Positions 24,801-35,460 of a stretch of DNA of 64,000 bases are shown in pieces. Below the pieces are notes generated by a model that searched no databases, was not told the origin of the DNA, and saw only the letters and a list, made by a program, of their open reading frames with translations. The stretch spans positions 21,863,561 to 21,927,560 of the forward strand of contig NC_088775.1 of assembly GCF_954871325.1 (NCBI RefSeq), written 5' to 3'. The position numbers and the translations under genes were made by a program. The stretch's first letter is position 1; every line of letters begins with the position of its first letter. Origin of the DNA: Gordionus sp. m RMFG-2023 (lineage: Eukaryota; Nematomorpha; Gordioida; Chordodea; Parachordodidae).

Positions 24801-25597
24801 CTTTATAAACCGGATCCCACCAATACGAGATGTCGTAATTTTGTATCTGTATTTGATTGGCTGATAGCAGGATGTATCGTTAAAGCGACGACCAATGGGG
24901 AGGCTAGGAAAATTTTGGTTAAATCGGCTGATTATAAATATATTGAAAAAGATGGAGTCAGATTTTATGTTACAAATATCAAAATTGCAGACCCAAAAAA
25001 GGGGAAAGAAATGGAAGAACAAATTGAATTAAGGGAAAGTTTAAATGGAGGTAATTCAATAATAAATTATATTATGATATAACAATTTGCACATATGTTA
25101 ATTAAATAGTGGGCGAATGGCATATAAGATATGTTTAAGATATAGATGAATATTAACAGTATCAAAGTTTATTTATTATAAAATTTTTATTTAAAGGAAT
25201 TAGGAATCTAACTTTCTTATTTTTAAATCATAATTTTTATATGTTATATCTAGTATTTATTAAAATAATTCTTTTTATTATATTTTGGAAACCAGATAAG
25301 TTTCCCCAGTCAACAACTATAGTAACCGTCATCCCAAATATAGGTAGAAAAATTATGGTGCTAAAAGGTCCTTATCGCGGTCAAATAGGCATAATGAATG
25401 GCATAGATGAAGCAAGTTTTTCTGTAATCATTGAAATAATATCAAATTCCAGTAGAAAAAGAAGACATTCTTCATACCGTGAAAATGACGAGAATATTGT
25501 CGCTAAATATTCGAGCAATAAAAATAACTTAATTCAGCTCAAAATGGCTTACGAAGATATATGCAAAATAGATGAGGACTTTATTAATAACTTTTAG
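6883..25597 (+). CDS. KIN: KIN17 DNA/RNA-binding protein, eight exons
   Basis: Nuclear zinc-finger protein of the KIN17 family, linked in other species to DNA replication, repair and mRNA processing. Exons: 6883-6901, 6952-7106, 7155-7362, 7445-7590, 9050-9169, 17560-17680, 24637-25050, 25296-25597. All junctions are GT-AG, phases agree and the sum is 494 codons plus stop. Residues 1-58 include the C2H2 finger (C30, C33, H46, H52) in the near-invariant block KGLQKLRWYCQMC. Residues 59-165 are the winged-helix domain (FGTKRV, HMNATQW, CKVDET, YIDRDPET). A charged linker follows (QTEEERIKISF), then the C-terminal SH3-like region with a KOW-like segment (TVIPNIGRKIMVLKGPYRG, about residues 405-425) and a YEDICKI ending. 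The family is usually near 390 residues. The extra length lies in the linker and first SH3-like domain of exon 7, which is divergent. Introns 1-4 are 48-1459 bases, while introns 5 and 6 are 8.4 and 7.0 kb and full of transposons. The frame is intact, so the gene is probably functional. Confidence 0.93.
8310..8760 (+). repeat. Repeat family copy 1 (KIN17 intron 4)
   Basis: About 450 bases that recur, diverged, in the same orientation at about 18470-18890 and inverted at about 21340-21860. Shared landmarks are TTTATAATAAATCT(A/G)GTATCAAA, the block near GGAGCC..ACGACTT, and AAAAATGAAAAATATTTTTT. No coding capacity is seen. It is likely the arm of a long-terminal-inverted-repeat DNA transposon. 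This copy has no partner arm nearby. Confidence 0.55.
9664..11479 (+). mobile_element. Deleted hAT transposon with 8-bp target duplication
   Basis: The terminal inverted repeats are CAGAGACCTG (left) and CAGGTCTCTG (right), flanked on both sides by ATATATAT, an 8-bp duplication as expected for hAT (of low complexity here). Subterminal stretches on both sides carry repeated GGGCCGGGCC motifs in opposite orientation, a common hAT transposase-binding arrangement. At 1816 bp it is too short for a full transposase and keeps only the C-terminal part (10303-10692). It lies in KIN17 intron 5, in the middle of an older inverted-repeat element. Confidence 0.85.
10303..10693 (+). pseudogene. hAT transposase C-terminal remnant
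   Basis: The first frame (10303-10662) has an acidic, Ser/Thr-rich start and then the hAT dimerisation domain: LLEWWAAPQSEFPILAKLA followed by IPASSASCERI. Directly after CERI the family sequence continues in another frame (STTRILEERRSNLQPEKLN, then MLLFLHDNL and a stop near 10693). One frameshift therefore lies at about 10605-10615. The BED zinc finger and catalytic core are missing, so the fragment cannot be an active transposase. The frame looks otherwise well kept, suggesting recent decay. Confidence 0.8.
12231..14303. other. KIN17 intron 5, no gene recognised
   Basis: A+T-rich sequence with diverged repeat arms: the block at about 12300-12400 (CTAACTAGGCTTATCTTCTGAGATATGG) is found inverted at about 14235-14300. 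A plus-strand frame at 13702-13929 (75 residues, beginning MHFIKKLAAGANLQRPYENH) has no recognised family. It could be a remnant of a transposon gene or chance. Confidence 0.45.
14304..17308 (-). mobile_element. hAT transposon, nearly full length, 8-bp target duplication
   Basis: The element starts TAGTGTTGTTAAAGTTAC and ends in the inverted form GTTACCTTAACAACACTA. Both sides are flanked by an exact 8-bp duplication GTTACTAC (14296-14303 and 17309-17316). Subterminal regions on both sides are rich in GTAACTAGTTAC-type palindromes, likely transposase binding sites. Its single gene runs on the minus strand and looks spliced. The element is 3005 bp, a normal size for a complete animal hAT, and sits antisense to KIN17 in intron 5. 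Confidence 0.93.
14640..16865 (-). pseudogene. hAT transposase, spliced, BED finger to dimerisation domain
   Basis: Likely start at 16865 with an acidic N-terminus (MNSESDLSFDEDD). One in-frame TAA near 16803 follows, then the BED zinc finger (about 16620-16763): MDLTWPSFKKYFEF, CLVCLP and LWKHI. A donor GTAAGT follows at about 16610. The next exon starts after CTATAG near 16462 and runs through QPNMKIICRQTLTLGISNYF (about 16200) to VGQHLIG. Further pieces lie at 15882-16010 (VTVHWIDIAKLERRSAILAC, RLQGRHTYDVINKALTAI) and 15428-15748 (RRCSYHTLNLVA, the CxxH insertion-domain motif, and LWNKQNKSGPSAE). The C-terminal dimerisation domain is at about 14640-14770 (SSAPVERLFSLGKLIFKEKR, ARLLDKNFE). 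Most of the gene is present and only a few defects are visible, so this is a recent insertion. A downstream start at 16763 (MDLTW) could bypass the early stop. Confidence 0.8.
17309..19024. other. Exon 6 and flanking intron sequence of KIN17
   Basis: Apart from KIN17 exon 6 (17560-17680) no gene is seen. 17330-17395 is the right-hand end of a repeat also seen at 12190-12225 (GATTTG..ATGGAATTA). 18200-18890 is repeat arm sequence. Confidence 0.5.
18400..18890 (+). repeat. Repeat family copy 2, left inverted arm (KIN17 intron 6)
   Basis: This pairs in inverted orientation with about 21330-21860 and in direct orientation with copy 1 at about 8310-8760. Shared landmarks with the inverted partner are CTAGCTT..ATAC.TTT..AG.TATCTA and TTTATAATAAATCTGGTATCAAAATAAAGCC. 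Together the two arms bracket 18890-21330, so this may be a long-terminal-inverted-repeat element whose core was later hit by a hAT (19209-20945). Confidence 0.55.
19030..21190 (+). pseudogene. Unrecognised coding-like sequence split by a hAT insertion
   Basis: A plus-strand frame across about 19090-19208 (FSHIHERCACVSIGCRVKRL, then KFLADQVT) continues in the same frame after the hAT (20954-21092: SPIDLYKYEKYNINGIDEF, then HGEYDAKEVIFEQRFSKAK) once the element and one target copy are removed. Base composition is richer in G+C than the surroundings. The frame closes at 21092, and the next bases read IPLELEHYHKCIRVRINYN in a shifted frame. I do not recognise the family. The inverted repeat arms on each side (18.4-18.9 and 21.3-21.9 kb) suggest it may be the gene of that DNA transposon. 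It could also be chance open sequence. Confidence 0.35.
19209..20945 (+). mobile_element. Decayed hAT transposon with near-perfect 8-bp target duplication
   Basis: The left end TAGAGGTTGGCG is matched by the right end CGCCTACCTCTA. Flanks are CAAGTAAC (19201-19208) and CAAATAAC (20946-20953), 7 of 8 bases identical. The subterminal zones are rich in CGTGA-type motifs (CGTGAATCACGG near 19330, CGTGA repeats near 20780-20900). The only coding trace is a plus-strand C-terminal dimerisation remnant at about 20545-20625 (SSASIERLFF followed by LLVERRARLK). It lies in KIN17 intron 6. The diverged target copy and eroded gene make it older than the hAT at 14304-17308. Confidence 0.8.
21330..21870 (-). 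repeat. Repeat family copy 3, right inverted arm (KIN17 intron 6)
   Basis: Inverted partner of 18400-18890. On the minus strand it reads GGTCAAAGCATAAAAAATTA, then GAGTGTCTGCAATTATTAA and AATAATAAATCTAGTATCAA, as in copies 1 and 2. It is non-coding. Confidence 0.55.
21871..24636. other. Rest of KIN17 intron 6, no gene recognised
   Basis: A+T-rich intron sequence of about 2.8 kb. The only notable composition is a run of 14 G in a G-rich stretch near 24270-24300. Short open frames here (for example 22410-22601 minus, 24153-24347 plus) show no family features. Confidence 0.5.
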
Positions 25598-27467
25598 CGT
25601 GTTTAAGGAAAAAGAGAGAGTATAATATTTGAAAAATGAAAGTTATATGAATTTGTTGTTTTCAGGATATTTATTTTATTATATATTATATGATTATTGT
25701 AATGTTATTGTTGTGGCCAATTATTTTAATTTATTGAGTCTTGCTGATGATAATATATACTCAAAAATTTGGATTAAAACATGATTGCCGTTTATATATA
25801 AAAATTAAGTTAGTTATTTAAGTAAAGCAATTAAGTTATCTATAAAAGAATAATAGATGATATTTAAGTTTCAATGTTGGGGATTATATGCGTTTTACCT
25901 TTTGGGTAGTAACTATGTAGTAATAAATAAATTTCGTTTTGGATAAGAATATTATAAATATTTTATGGCTCTTCTTTTTGTCGGTAACTATTATCTTTAA
26001 ACCCTAAAAGGACGTGAGCGACGTACTGGGTATAGTTTAGCTTCATGGGAAATTAATATATTTTTTTAGATATTATAAAATTAAAACTTAAATATTTTTT
26101 CTTTCTTTAGCATAATTGTAAACTAGTATTTTATCATTTTAATAACATAAATGATGAGCCAAATTTTCAATAAAATATCAAAAGCAAAACAAATTAATGC
26201 AGCCTGCAATCAACTCTTAATAATCCATAATTTACTAAATATTCCTATTTATTTAACCCTTTTTATATAACAGATGCACCACAAAATCCTAGCATTTGAT
26301 AGTCATAACATAATGGCGCAAAATATGTACAGTTTTTTTCATGCTTTCATTTTTAATTATTTGGACGTTATTATTTTTAAGTTTTTCTAAAATATCACTT
26401 GATTTTTATTAGATTTTTGTACATAATTCAAAAACAAGATAAAATTTCAAAAAATACATTTATTCTATTCATTTTCAAAGTACTTAAATTTTATGTCTTT
26501 GAAAGAAAATAGATATTTTAAATATCCAGATTAGGTCTAGCCTTATAAGCATTTTTTGTTATCATTTTTGAAAATGACCCTTTTTAGCTAATAATTTTTT
26601 TAAAATAGCTTCTTTTTTAAGCTCGCATTTTATAAATTTTAAAGAGGCTTGACCCACTGTGCCCCTCCATAGTGATACTACTGGGCTAGAGACATATTTT
26701 TTCAAAAAAGATGATATAAAGTTTAATTTATGAAAATGATAAAATTGTATAAGATCAACACGACCTGCTGATTGACTTGTTAATAATTTTAAGCATTTTC
26801 CATCGGGCTTATTAAAAACTGGGTATAAGAAGGTTGGGCAAATTATCAAAAAAATGTATTCGAATATAAATACAAATACACTTCAGGAAAGAGTTTTTTA
26901 ACTAAAAAAGTATTTTAATACTTATGAATACATATTGCACAAATAAATACTTTTGCAAAAAGTAAACAAAAAAATTCAAATAATCACATGATAAGGTTTT
27001 AAATTAAATACCATTTGAATCTGCCTATTAATCAAATCAAAACTGAATAATCTTTCTACCCGAACAGAACGGGCAAAGTAGAAATATATTTTAAAAATTT
27101 CTTTAAATTATTTATCGTTGCTATATATCTTTGACCTCATCATTTAAATAATTTAGTATTTCTAGCTACATTGTTGAAGTATTAACATTGTATAGAATTT
27201 TTCAAAACTTTTACAATATAAGGGATAGAATATTCGCGTGGTATTACCTGATTTTCTTTTTGAGTTAAGAGAGGTGAAATAAAAAAGCAGATGGCAAATA
27301 TTTTTTCCCTCGATACTTACATATCTATTTTTAAAATGAGGGTGTGAGAAAGTTGCAAATAAGGTTTATACCTTACATCTAAAATTGTTGTTAGGATGTG
27401 AACGTTATTTGTATATCTTATGTACATAATGCATTTTAAAAAAACTCAGCGAAACTTGAATCTATAT
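25598..27467. other. Region downstream of KIN17, one unrecognised frame
   Basis: Candidate polyadenylation signals AATAAA occur near 25922. A minus-strand frame at 26562-26849 (95 residues) reads coherently, with blocks such as SPVVSLWRGTVGQASLKF and CELKKEAILKKLLAKKGHF. It has a basic C-terminus and no membrane segment. I cannot place it in a family. It could be the last exon of a neighbouring host gene or a transposon remnant. The rest is simple A+T-rich sequence. Confidence 0.4.
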
Positions 27468-27645
27468 CTTCTAGTTAGACATGTGCGCTGATAGTATTAT
27501 CGGCGGCGGCGTTTCTTTTTTAAAATGATAGGCTGGCGGCGGCGAATCGATTTAGACTCTGCCACAAAAATCGGTGGCGGCGTAGCGGCGTCAAATATTT
27601 TTTAATTAAAATTATAAATTCATTGGAACACTTTTAAAATAAAAT

Positions 27646-27957
27646 TTATGCTTTATTAAGGTCCGTGAAATTGGCAGAACGACTTGCGGTGCAATTGACA
27701 AAAATTATGCCATTATTTAGAGTCTTAATTGCACCTAATTGCACTTCTATCCGAACATCAGCAGAATGAACCGTTCGTGAGTTATGAGCAAAATAAGGAA
27801 AGTGTGAAATTTTGATGCTGGCAGAACGACTTGAGGTGCAATTAACAAAAGTTACGCCATTATTTAGAGTCTTAATTGCACCTAATTGCACTTCTATCCG
27901 GACATCAGCAGAATGAACCGTTCGTGAGTTATGAGCAAAATAAGAAAGTGTTGGCAT
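27646..27957 (-). other. Open frame in the left tip of the Foldback arm
   Basis: 103 residues reading inward to outward, made of two near-identical 46-residue repeats (YFAHNSRTVHSADVRIEVQL, then AIKTLNNG and FVNCT). The same frame occurs in the right tip (50290-50649). It is encoded by the tandem terminal units, so being open in both arms follows from arm identity. No known family; no evidence of translation. Confidence 0.4.
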
Positions 27958-30900
27958 TTTGCCAAAACCGAAAATAAAAGAGATTCTTTTTTGAAACTTA
28001 ACAATAATGTAGTATATGATTTGCTCTTCAATATTCTCAAACCCGGATATCCGTATGTATAACCGTAACCGAGCTATACCTATTTAAAAAACGTGAAGTT
28101 GGCAGAACGACTTGAGGTGCAATTAAAAAAAATTATGCCATTATTTAGAGCCTTAATTGCACCTAATTGCACTTCTATCTGGACATCAACAGAATGAACC
28201 GTTCGTGAGTTATGAGCAAAATAAGAAAGTGTTGGCACTTTTCCAAAACCGAAAATAAATTAGATTACCTTTTGAAACTTGGCAATTAATTAGTTTACAA
28301 TTTGTGCTTTAATATTCTAAATACGGGATATCCGTATCATTAACCGCAAGCGAATAATATTTATTTATCTGAGGAAAATGAAGTATGCGGAATTATTTAT
28401 AAAAAGTGAGGTGCAATTAGAGATACTTATGCCAATGTGTAGCCCTTTAATAGAACATTAAGAATCTATAAACGGCTTATCAGCAGAATTAACGGCTAGT
28501 GAGTTATGAGCAAAATAAGAAAGTGTTGGCACTTTGCCAAAACCGAAAATAATTAAGAATAACTTTCGAAACTTGGCAATTATTTAGTATTCAATTTGTG
28601 CTTTAATATTCTTAAAACGGGATATCCGTATCATTAACCGTAACCGAGTTATATTTATTTATTTGAGAAGCGGAAATGAGCGGAACTCTTAGTAAATGTG
28701 AGGTGCAATTAGCGATTCTTATGCCAGTGTGTAGCCCTTTAATTGAACATTAAGAATCTTTAAACGGCATATCAGCAGAATTAACGGCTAGTGAGTTATG
28801 AGCAAAATAAGAAAGTGTTGGCACTTTGCCAAAACCGAAAATAAATTAGATTACCTTTTGAAACTTGGCAATTAATTAGTTTACAATTTGTGTTTTAATA
28901 TTCTAAATACGGGATATCCGTTCATTAACCGCAAGCGAATAATATTTATTTATCTGAGGAAAATGAAGTAGGCAGAATTATTTATAAAAAGTGAGGTGCA
29001 ATTAGAGATACTTATGCCAATGTGTAGCCCTTTAATAGAACATTAAGAATCTATAAACGGCTTATCAGCAGAATTAACGGCTAGTGAGTTATGAGCAAAA
29101 TAAGAAAGTGTTGGCACTTTGCCAAAACCGAAAATAATTAAGAATAACTTTCGAAACTTGGCAATTATTTAGTATTCAATTTGTGCTTTAATATTCTTAA
29201 AACGGGATATCCGTATCATTAACCGTAACCGAGTTATATTTATTTATTTGAGAAGCGGAAATGAGCGGAACTCTTAGTAAATGTGAGGTGCAATTAGCGA
29301 TTCTTATGCCAGTGTGTAGCCCTTTAATTGAACATTAAGAATCTTTAAATATCAGCAGAATTAACGGCTAGTGAGTTATGAGCAAAATAAGAAAGTGTTG
29401 GCACTTTGCCAAAACCGAAAATAAATTAGATTACCTTTTGAAACTTGGCAATTAATTAGTTTACAATTTGTGCTTTAATATTCTAAATACGGGATATCCG
29501 TATCATTAACCGCAAGCGAATAATATTTATTTATCTGAGGAAAATGAAGTAAGCGGAATTATTTATAAAATGTGAGGTGCTATTAGAGATACTTATGCCA
29601 ATGTGTAGCCCTTTAATTGAACATTAAGAATCTTTAAACGGCATATCAGCAGAATTAACGGCTAGTGAGATATGAGCAAAATAAGAAAGTGTTGGCACTT
29701 TGCCAAAACCGAAAATAAATTAGATTACCTTTTGAAACTTGGCAATTAATTAGTTTACAATTTGTGCTTTAATATTCTAAATACGGGATATCCGTATCAT
29801 TAACCGCAAGCGAATAATATTTATTTATCTGAGGAAAATGAAGTAGGCGGAATTATTTATAAAAAGTGAGGTGCAATTAGAGATACTTATGCCAATGTGT
29901 AGCCCTTTAATAGAACATTAAGAATCTATAAACGGCTTATCCGCAGAATTAACGGCTAGTGAGTTATGAGCAAAATAAGAAAGTGTTGGCACTTTGCCAA
30001 AACCGAAAATAAATTAGATTACCTTTTGAAACTTGGCAATTAATTAGTTTACAATTTGTGCTTTAATATTCTAAATACGGGATATCCGTATCATTAACCG
30101 CAAGCGAATAATATTTATTTATCTGTGGAAAATGAAGTAGGCGGAATTATTTATAAAAAGTGAGGTGCAATTAGAGATACTTATGCCAATGTGTAGCCCT
30201 TTAATAGAACATTAAGAATATATAAACGGCTTATCAGCAGAATTAACGGCTAGTGAGTTATGAGCAAAATAAGAAAGTGTTGGCACTTTTCCAAAACCGA
30301 AAATAATTAAGAATAACTTTCGAAACTTGGCAATTATTTAGTATTCAATTTGTGCTTTAATATTCTTAAAACGGGATACCCGTATCATTAACCGTAACCG
30401 AGTTATATTTATTTATTTGAGAAGCGGAAATGAGCGGAACTCTTAGTAAATGTGAGGTGCGATTAGCGATTCTTATGCCAGTGTGTAGCCCTTTAATTGA
30501 ACATTAAGAATCTTTAAACGGCATATCAGCAGAATTAACGGCTAGTGAGTTATGAGCAAAATAAGAAAGTGTTGGCACTTTTCCAAAACCGAAAATAATT
30601 AAGAATAACTTTCGAAACTTGGCAATTATTTAGTATTCAATTTGTGCTTTAATATTCTTAAAACGGGATATCCGTATCATTAACCGTAACCGAGTTATAT
30701 TTATTTATTTGAGAAGCGGAAATGAGCGGAACTCTTAGTAAATGTGAGGTGCAATTAGCGATTCTTATGCCAGTGTGTAGCCCTTTAATTGAACATTAAG
30801 AATCTTTAAACGGCATATCAGCAGAATTAACGGCTAGTGAGTTATGAGCAAAATAAGAAAGTGTTGGCACTTTGCCAAAACCGAAAATAAATTAGATTAC

Positions 30901-32017
30901 CTTTTGAAACTTGGCAATTAATTAGTTTACAATTTGTGCTTTAATATTCTAAAAACGGGATATCCGTATCATTAACCGCAAGCGAATAATATTTATTTAT
31001 CTGAGGAAAATAAAGTAGGCGGAATTATTTATAAAAAGTGAGGTGCAATTAGAGATACTTATGCCAATGTGTAGCCCTTTAATTGAACATTAAGAATCTT
31101 TAAACGGCATATCAGCAGAATTAACGGCTAGTGAGATATGAGCAAAATAAGAAAGTGTTGGCACTTTGCCAAAACCGAAAATAAATTAGATTACCTTTTG
31201 AAACTTGGCAATTAATTAGTTTACAATTTGTGCTTTAATATTCTAAATACGGGATATCCGTATCATTAACCGCAAGCGAATAATATTTATTTATCTGAGG
31301 AAAATGAAGTAGGCGTAATTATTTATAAAAAGTGAGGTGCAATTAGAGATACTTATGCCAATGTGTAGCCCTTTAATAGAACATTAAGAATCTATAAACG
31401 GCTTATCAGCAGAATTAACGGCTAGTGAGTTATGAGCAAAATAAGAAAGTGTTGGCACTTTGCCAAAACCGAAAATAATTAAGAATAACTTTCGAAACTT
31501 GGCAATTATTTAGTATTCAATTTGTGCTTTAATATTCTCAAAACGGGATATCCGTATCACTAATAGTAACCGAGTTATATTTATTTATTTGAGAAGCGGA
31601 AATAAGCGGAATTCTTTGTAAATGTGAGGTGCAATTAGCGATTCTTATACCAGTGTGTAGCCCTTTAATTGAACATTAAGAATCTTTGAACGGCATATCA
31701 GCAGAATTAACGGCTAGTGAGTTATGAGCAAAATAAGAAAGTGTTGGCACTTTGCCAAAACCGAAAATAATTAAGAATAACTTTCGAAACTTGGCAACTA
31801 TTTAGTATTCAATTTGTGCTTTAATACTCTCAAAACGGGATATCCGTATCATTAACCGCAAGCGAATAATATATATTTATCTGTGGAAAATGAAGTAGGC
31901 GGAATTATTTATAAAAAGTGAGGTGCAATTAGAGATACTTATGCCAATGTGTAGCCCTTTAATTGAACATTAAGAATCTTTAAACGGCATATCAGCAGAA
32001 TTAACGGCTAGTGAGTT
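27659..32017 (+). repeat. Left inverted arm of the Foldback element (tandem array)
   Basis: The tip (27659-27960) has two shorter units of about 135-140 bases with GGCAGAACGACTTG and GTGCAATTAGGTGCAATT-like cores. A transitional unit follows at about 28090-28260, then roughly a dozen units of about 290-294 bases. Each unit has GTTATGAGCAAAATAAGAAA, GTTGGCACTTT.CCAAAACC and ACGGGATATCCGT. Two unit types occur in mixed order: type A (GAGGAAAATGAAGTAGGCGG, ATTAGAGATACTTATGCC) and type B (GAGAAGCGGAAATGAGCGGA, ATTAGCGATTCTTATGCC). The arm breaks off in mid-unit at about 32017. Confidence 0.92.
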
Positions 32018-33800
32018 TTTCTTATTAGGTTGTTAATTTTTATATTTCGTTCTTCCGATTAGCACCTTTCTATAGAAAAATAAGAATGGCATTTACATTT
32101 GTTGTAATATGTACTTGATATTTAATTTGCATAAAGAGTTTTTTTGGATTTATTATTATAACGCGTGATAAAAATGTTATATTAGAATAATGAAATTATG
32201 AATATTATTTATAAAGAAGATTGAAAAGAGTATAAAAACTCCAAATTTTACCATTCGATGATCTTTTATAATTATTAACTTTTTTGTATTTTATTTTTAT
32301 TTTTATTAATTTTTTTATTATTTTTACTTTTATAATTTTATTAATTTGATAATGTTATAATTTGGAATAAATGATTAAATTATGATTTTACGAACTTAAT
32401 TTTTTTTAATCTTTAATTTTAATTTATATTAATTTATTTTGATTATGTTTTTATCTTATTATTTAATAAAGATTTAGTATCATTTTAGTTCTAACCTTTC
32501 TTTATTTGACAACGATTTTAATCTCCCAATTCTTAATTATTCTCAAAATGTTACAACATTTATTAAATAATTTTATTTTTTAAGTTTTTTCCGATTATTA
32601 TGTATAAAATTAAAATAAGGTTTATAAAAATCAGGGACCCGGATTGAACGAACCTTTATAAATATCTGAACCGTAACCGAACCTATATATTTATTTTTTG
32701 AAGGAGTAAAAAGAACTTTTATAAAAAAAAGTTAAACCGGTTCAGTTTTTATATTTTAAAAATGTAAATAATTTAAATATCCAGAATTATTTTGCTCTTA
32801 TAGTAATGGCGTTTCCCGTATCTTAAAAATTAGTTATTATGAATCATATAAATTTTTTTAGAAAAAAATTGAGAAAACATCAGAAAAATAAAGATTTAAA
32901 ATGTTAAAATAAAAATGGGTAGAAAAAATATAAATTGAAAAAAAAATTTAGTTTTTTCCGGGGGTTTTTTTTCTATGGGGTTTTTTTATTCTGGGATTTT
33001 TTTTCCCGGGGTTTTTTTCAGGGAGGTTTTTTTTATATATAAATTTTAGATGCATTAAAAAAAAAATTTATTTAAGAAATGTAAAAAATTAATAAATATT
33101 TTTTTACATATTTATGAAAAATTTAAAAAATTAGTAAATGTTCTTTTACTATAAGTTATAATGTGTTATAGTCTATATTTTTTTTATTTTTAATTAAATT
33201 TCCAACACATTTCTTTTCAACTATTAATCTTATTAATTAATTACTTTCAATTTGTATTAAATTAAAATATAATTTTATTATATTTATTTACCCCTTTTTA
33301 TAACACTCGTTTCACTGTATACCAAAACACATAATCAACATGTTTCATTAAATCATAACTATAACACTGTAAAATGTAAGACTTTTTGAAGTGATCTTAG
33401 TTTTGTTGTTGTTTATTTTATTTTAAATTTACCGTATGATATAATTAGATCTTTCCAACAAAATCATTTTAAAATACCCCCCCCCCCTCCATCTTATAAT
33501 GATTTTTAAACACATGTGGTGAATTCAGTCAGTATTAAAATCTTTTAAAAATTTTTTATAATTAAAATATAAACTTTCAATGATATAATTAGATCTTTCC
33601 AACAAAATCATTTTAAAATACCCCCCCCCCCTCCATTTTATAATGATTTTTAAGCACATGTGGTGAATTCAGTCAGTATTAAAATTATTTTAAAATTTTT
33701 TTATAATTAAAATATAAATTTTCAACGTTCTACCAACTTCACGGAGCTGACTTTCAAGTAATAATATAATATATATATTATATTTATTATTTAGGTTATA
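32018..33800. other. Left inner spacer of the Foldback element
   Basis: No gene. 32940-33040 has repeated poly-T/poly-G blocks (TTTTTCCGGGGGTTTTTTTT style). A direct duplication of about 110 bases, including a run of C, occurs at about 33437-33540 and 33577-33685 (GATATAATTAGATCTTTCCA, CACATGTGGTGAATTCAGTC). The promoter of the transposase gene must lie here, but no element can be singled out. Confidence 0.5.
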
Positions 33801-34708
33801 ATGGCACCAGGTAAACAACCTGCCGTGCCATTAAAATTAATAAAAGCCTTATTCCAGAAATACAAAGAAGAAATATACATTGGACTCCATTGTTCGTCAG
33901 CTGAAATTTGGAAGACCCTTAGCAATGAACTAGAGAATTTGATGAGTCCAAAATCACTATACATTTATGCTAAGCAAAATAGAAATAACTCATTAGATGA
34001 TTTATATATCCAGAAAGAGGTAAATATATCATTATTTATATCTATATCTTTTGGAAAAAGTCATTGTGACTTCACTTTTTTTACTTTCATTTTAATTCAC
34101 TGCATATAACGAAGATGCCTGAAATTTAAACATTAAATTTATTATTCATAATATATTTAATAATTTCTCGTCTTAAATATCTAAATCTAGGTATTTTTTA
34201 ATAAATTGGAATAATTTCTTACTATGTCCCTCCCTCAGTTATTATAAATTTTAGTGAAAAATATATTAAATAGATTTTGCAAAAGTAGGCCGGATATCGA
34301 GCTAGAACCAATACGTTTGGCGAATCATTATTTTTAAATTTTATTTTTTGTAAAAGTGAAAATTTTGTTCAACAAGCCCCGGGGTTTACCTAACCTCAAA
34401 AAAATATTATTGACATTATATGAAACTTAAGACCATCTTATCGCACATCAGAAAATTTTAAAGTTATATACAGGGATGTGAACCCTCCTGCTAAAAAAAT
34501 GGGTTCTTGGGATTGAGTTTAGTTAAAAATCTCATTGCATGTTTATTTTATAATTTTTAACATATAAATTTAAAATAAATAAAATGAAAGTTTATATCTT
34601 TTTTTAAAAAAGTTTAAGCCCGAACCCTTGTTTGGGTTCAACAGAATATTGGGGTTAAGGAGGTTTCGGATTATCGTTCCTGGTTATATATATTTTAATA
34701 TTTCATTA

Positions 34709-35460
34709 TGAAGTACTTTGCGATCGGGTCATGATATTTTATTAATAAAAATTCCAAAATTATTTTTAAACATAAAAAAGATTAATCAAGATTTTCAAAA
34801 TTATTTTACAGGAAAAAAATAAAGTATATCCAAACTATAAAAAATTCGTCCCTTTTATAGGGAAAATAAAAGGCGCAATTATAAATTAAAATTAAATTGG
34901 CGCAAAGTGAAAAAAAGAACGTTTTTGTGGAATCGAGTTGTGTTAGTTTTATCGTACATAATTGGGGATAAAACCTACTCCCCTAAACTTCCCGAAACTC
35001 AAAATATACCTTGGGATGCAGGGTGGTCTCCCGGACCCAACGGTCTAACTCATATTTTCGGATCACCTTACTGAGGACTCCTAAAGTAAGAAATCCAGTA
35101 AAGTGAGAGAAAACACAAAAGCCATATGTGTTAATCTCACTGTGTTTAACTTAAAACAAAAATTACCAAAAAAGAAAAACATTTTTTAACTTTCATTTTA
35201 TGGTACACAAAGGAGATGGATAAAAAAAACTTTAATTAATTTTAACATAAACAAAAGAAGGGGATAAAAAACTTTTACATCTTACACATAATAAAAGAGG
35301 GGGATAAAAAAACTTTAATTAATTTTAACATAAACAAAAGAAGGGGATAAAAAACTTTTACATCTTACACATAATAAAAGAGGGGGATAAAAAAAACTTT
35401 TTTATCTTTAACATAATAAAAGAGGGGGTTTAAAGAAAACCTTTTTTTTTATCTTTAACA
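34709..35460 (-). repeat. 3' LTR of the gag-only element
   Basis: Direct repeat of 37404-38156. It begins TGAAGTAC and ends TTTAACA on the plus strand (TG...CA). It contains an internal two-copy tandem of about 80 bases (AAAGAAGGGGATAAAAAAC and ATAATAAAAGAGGGGGATAA). Confidence 0.92.

Noticed and set aside
28090-32017. CRISPR-like array
   Set aside because: Units are 290 bases and diverge as whole units with no unique spacers. They are the tandem arm of a eukaryotic transposon.
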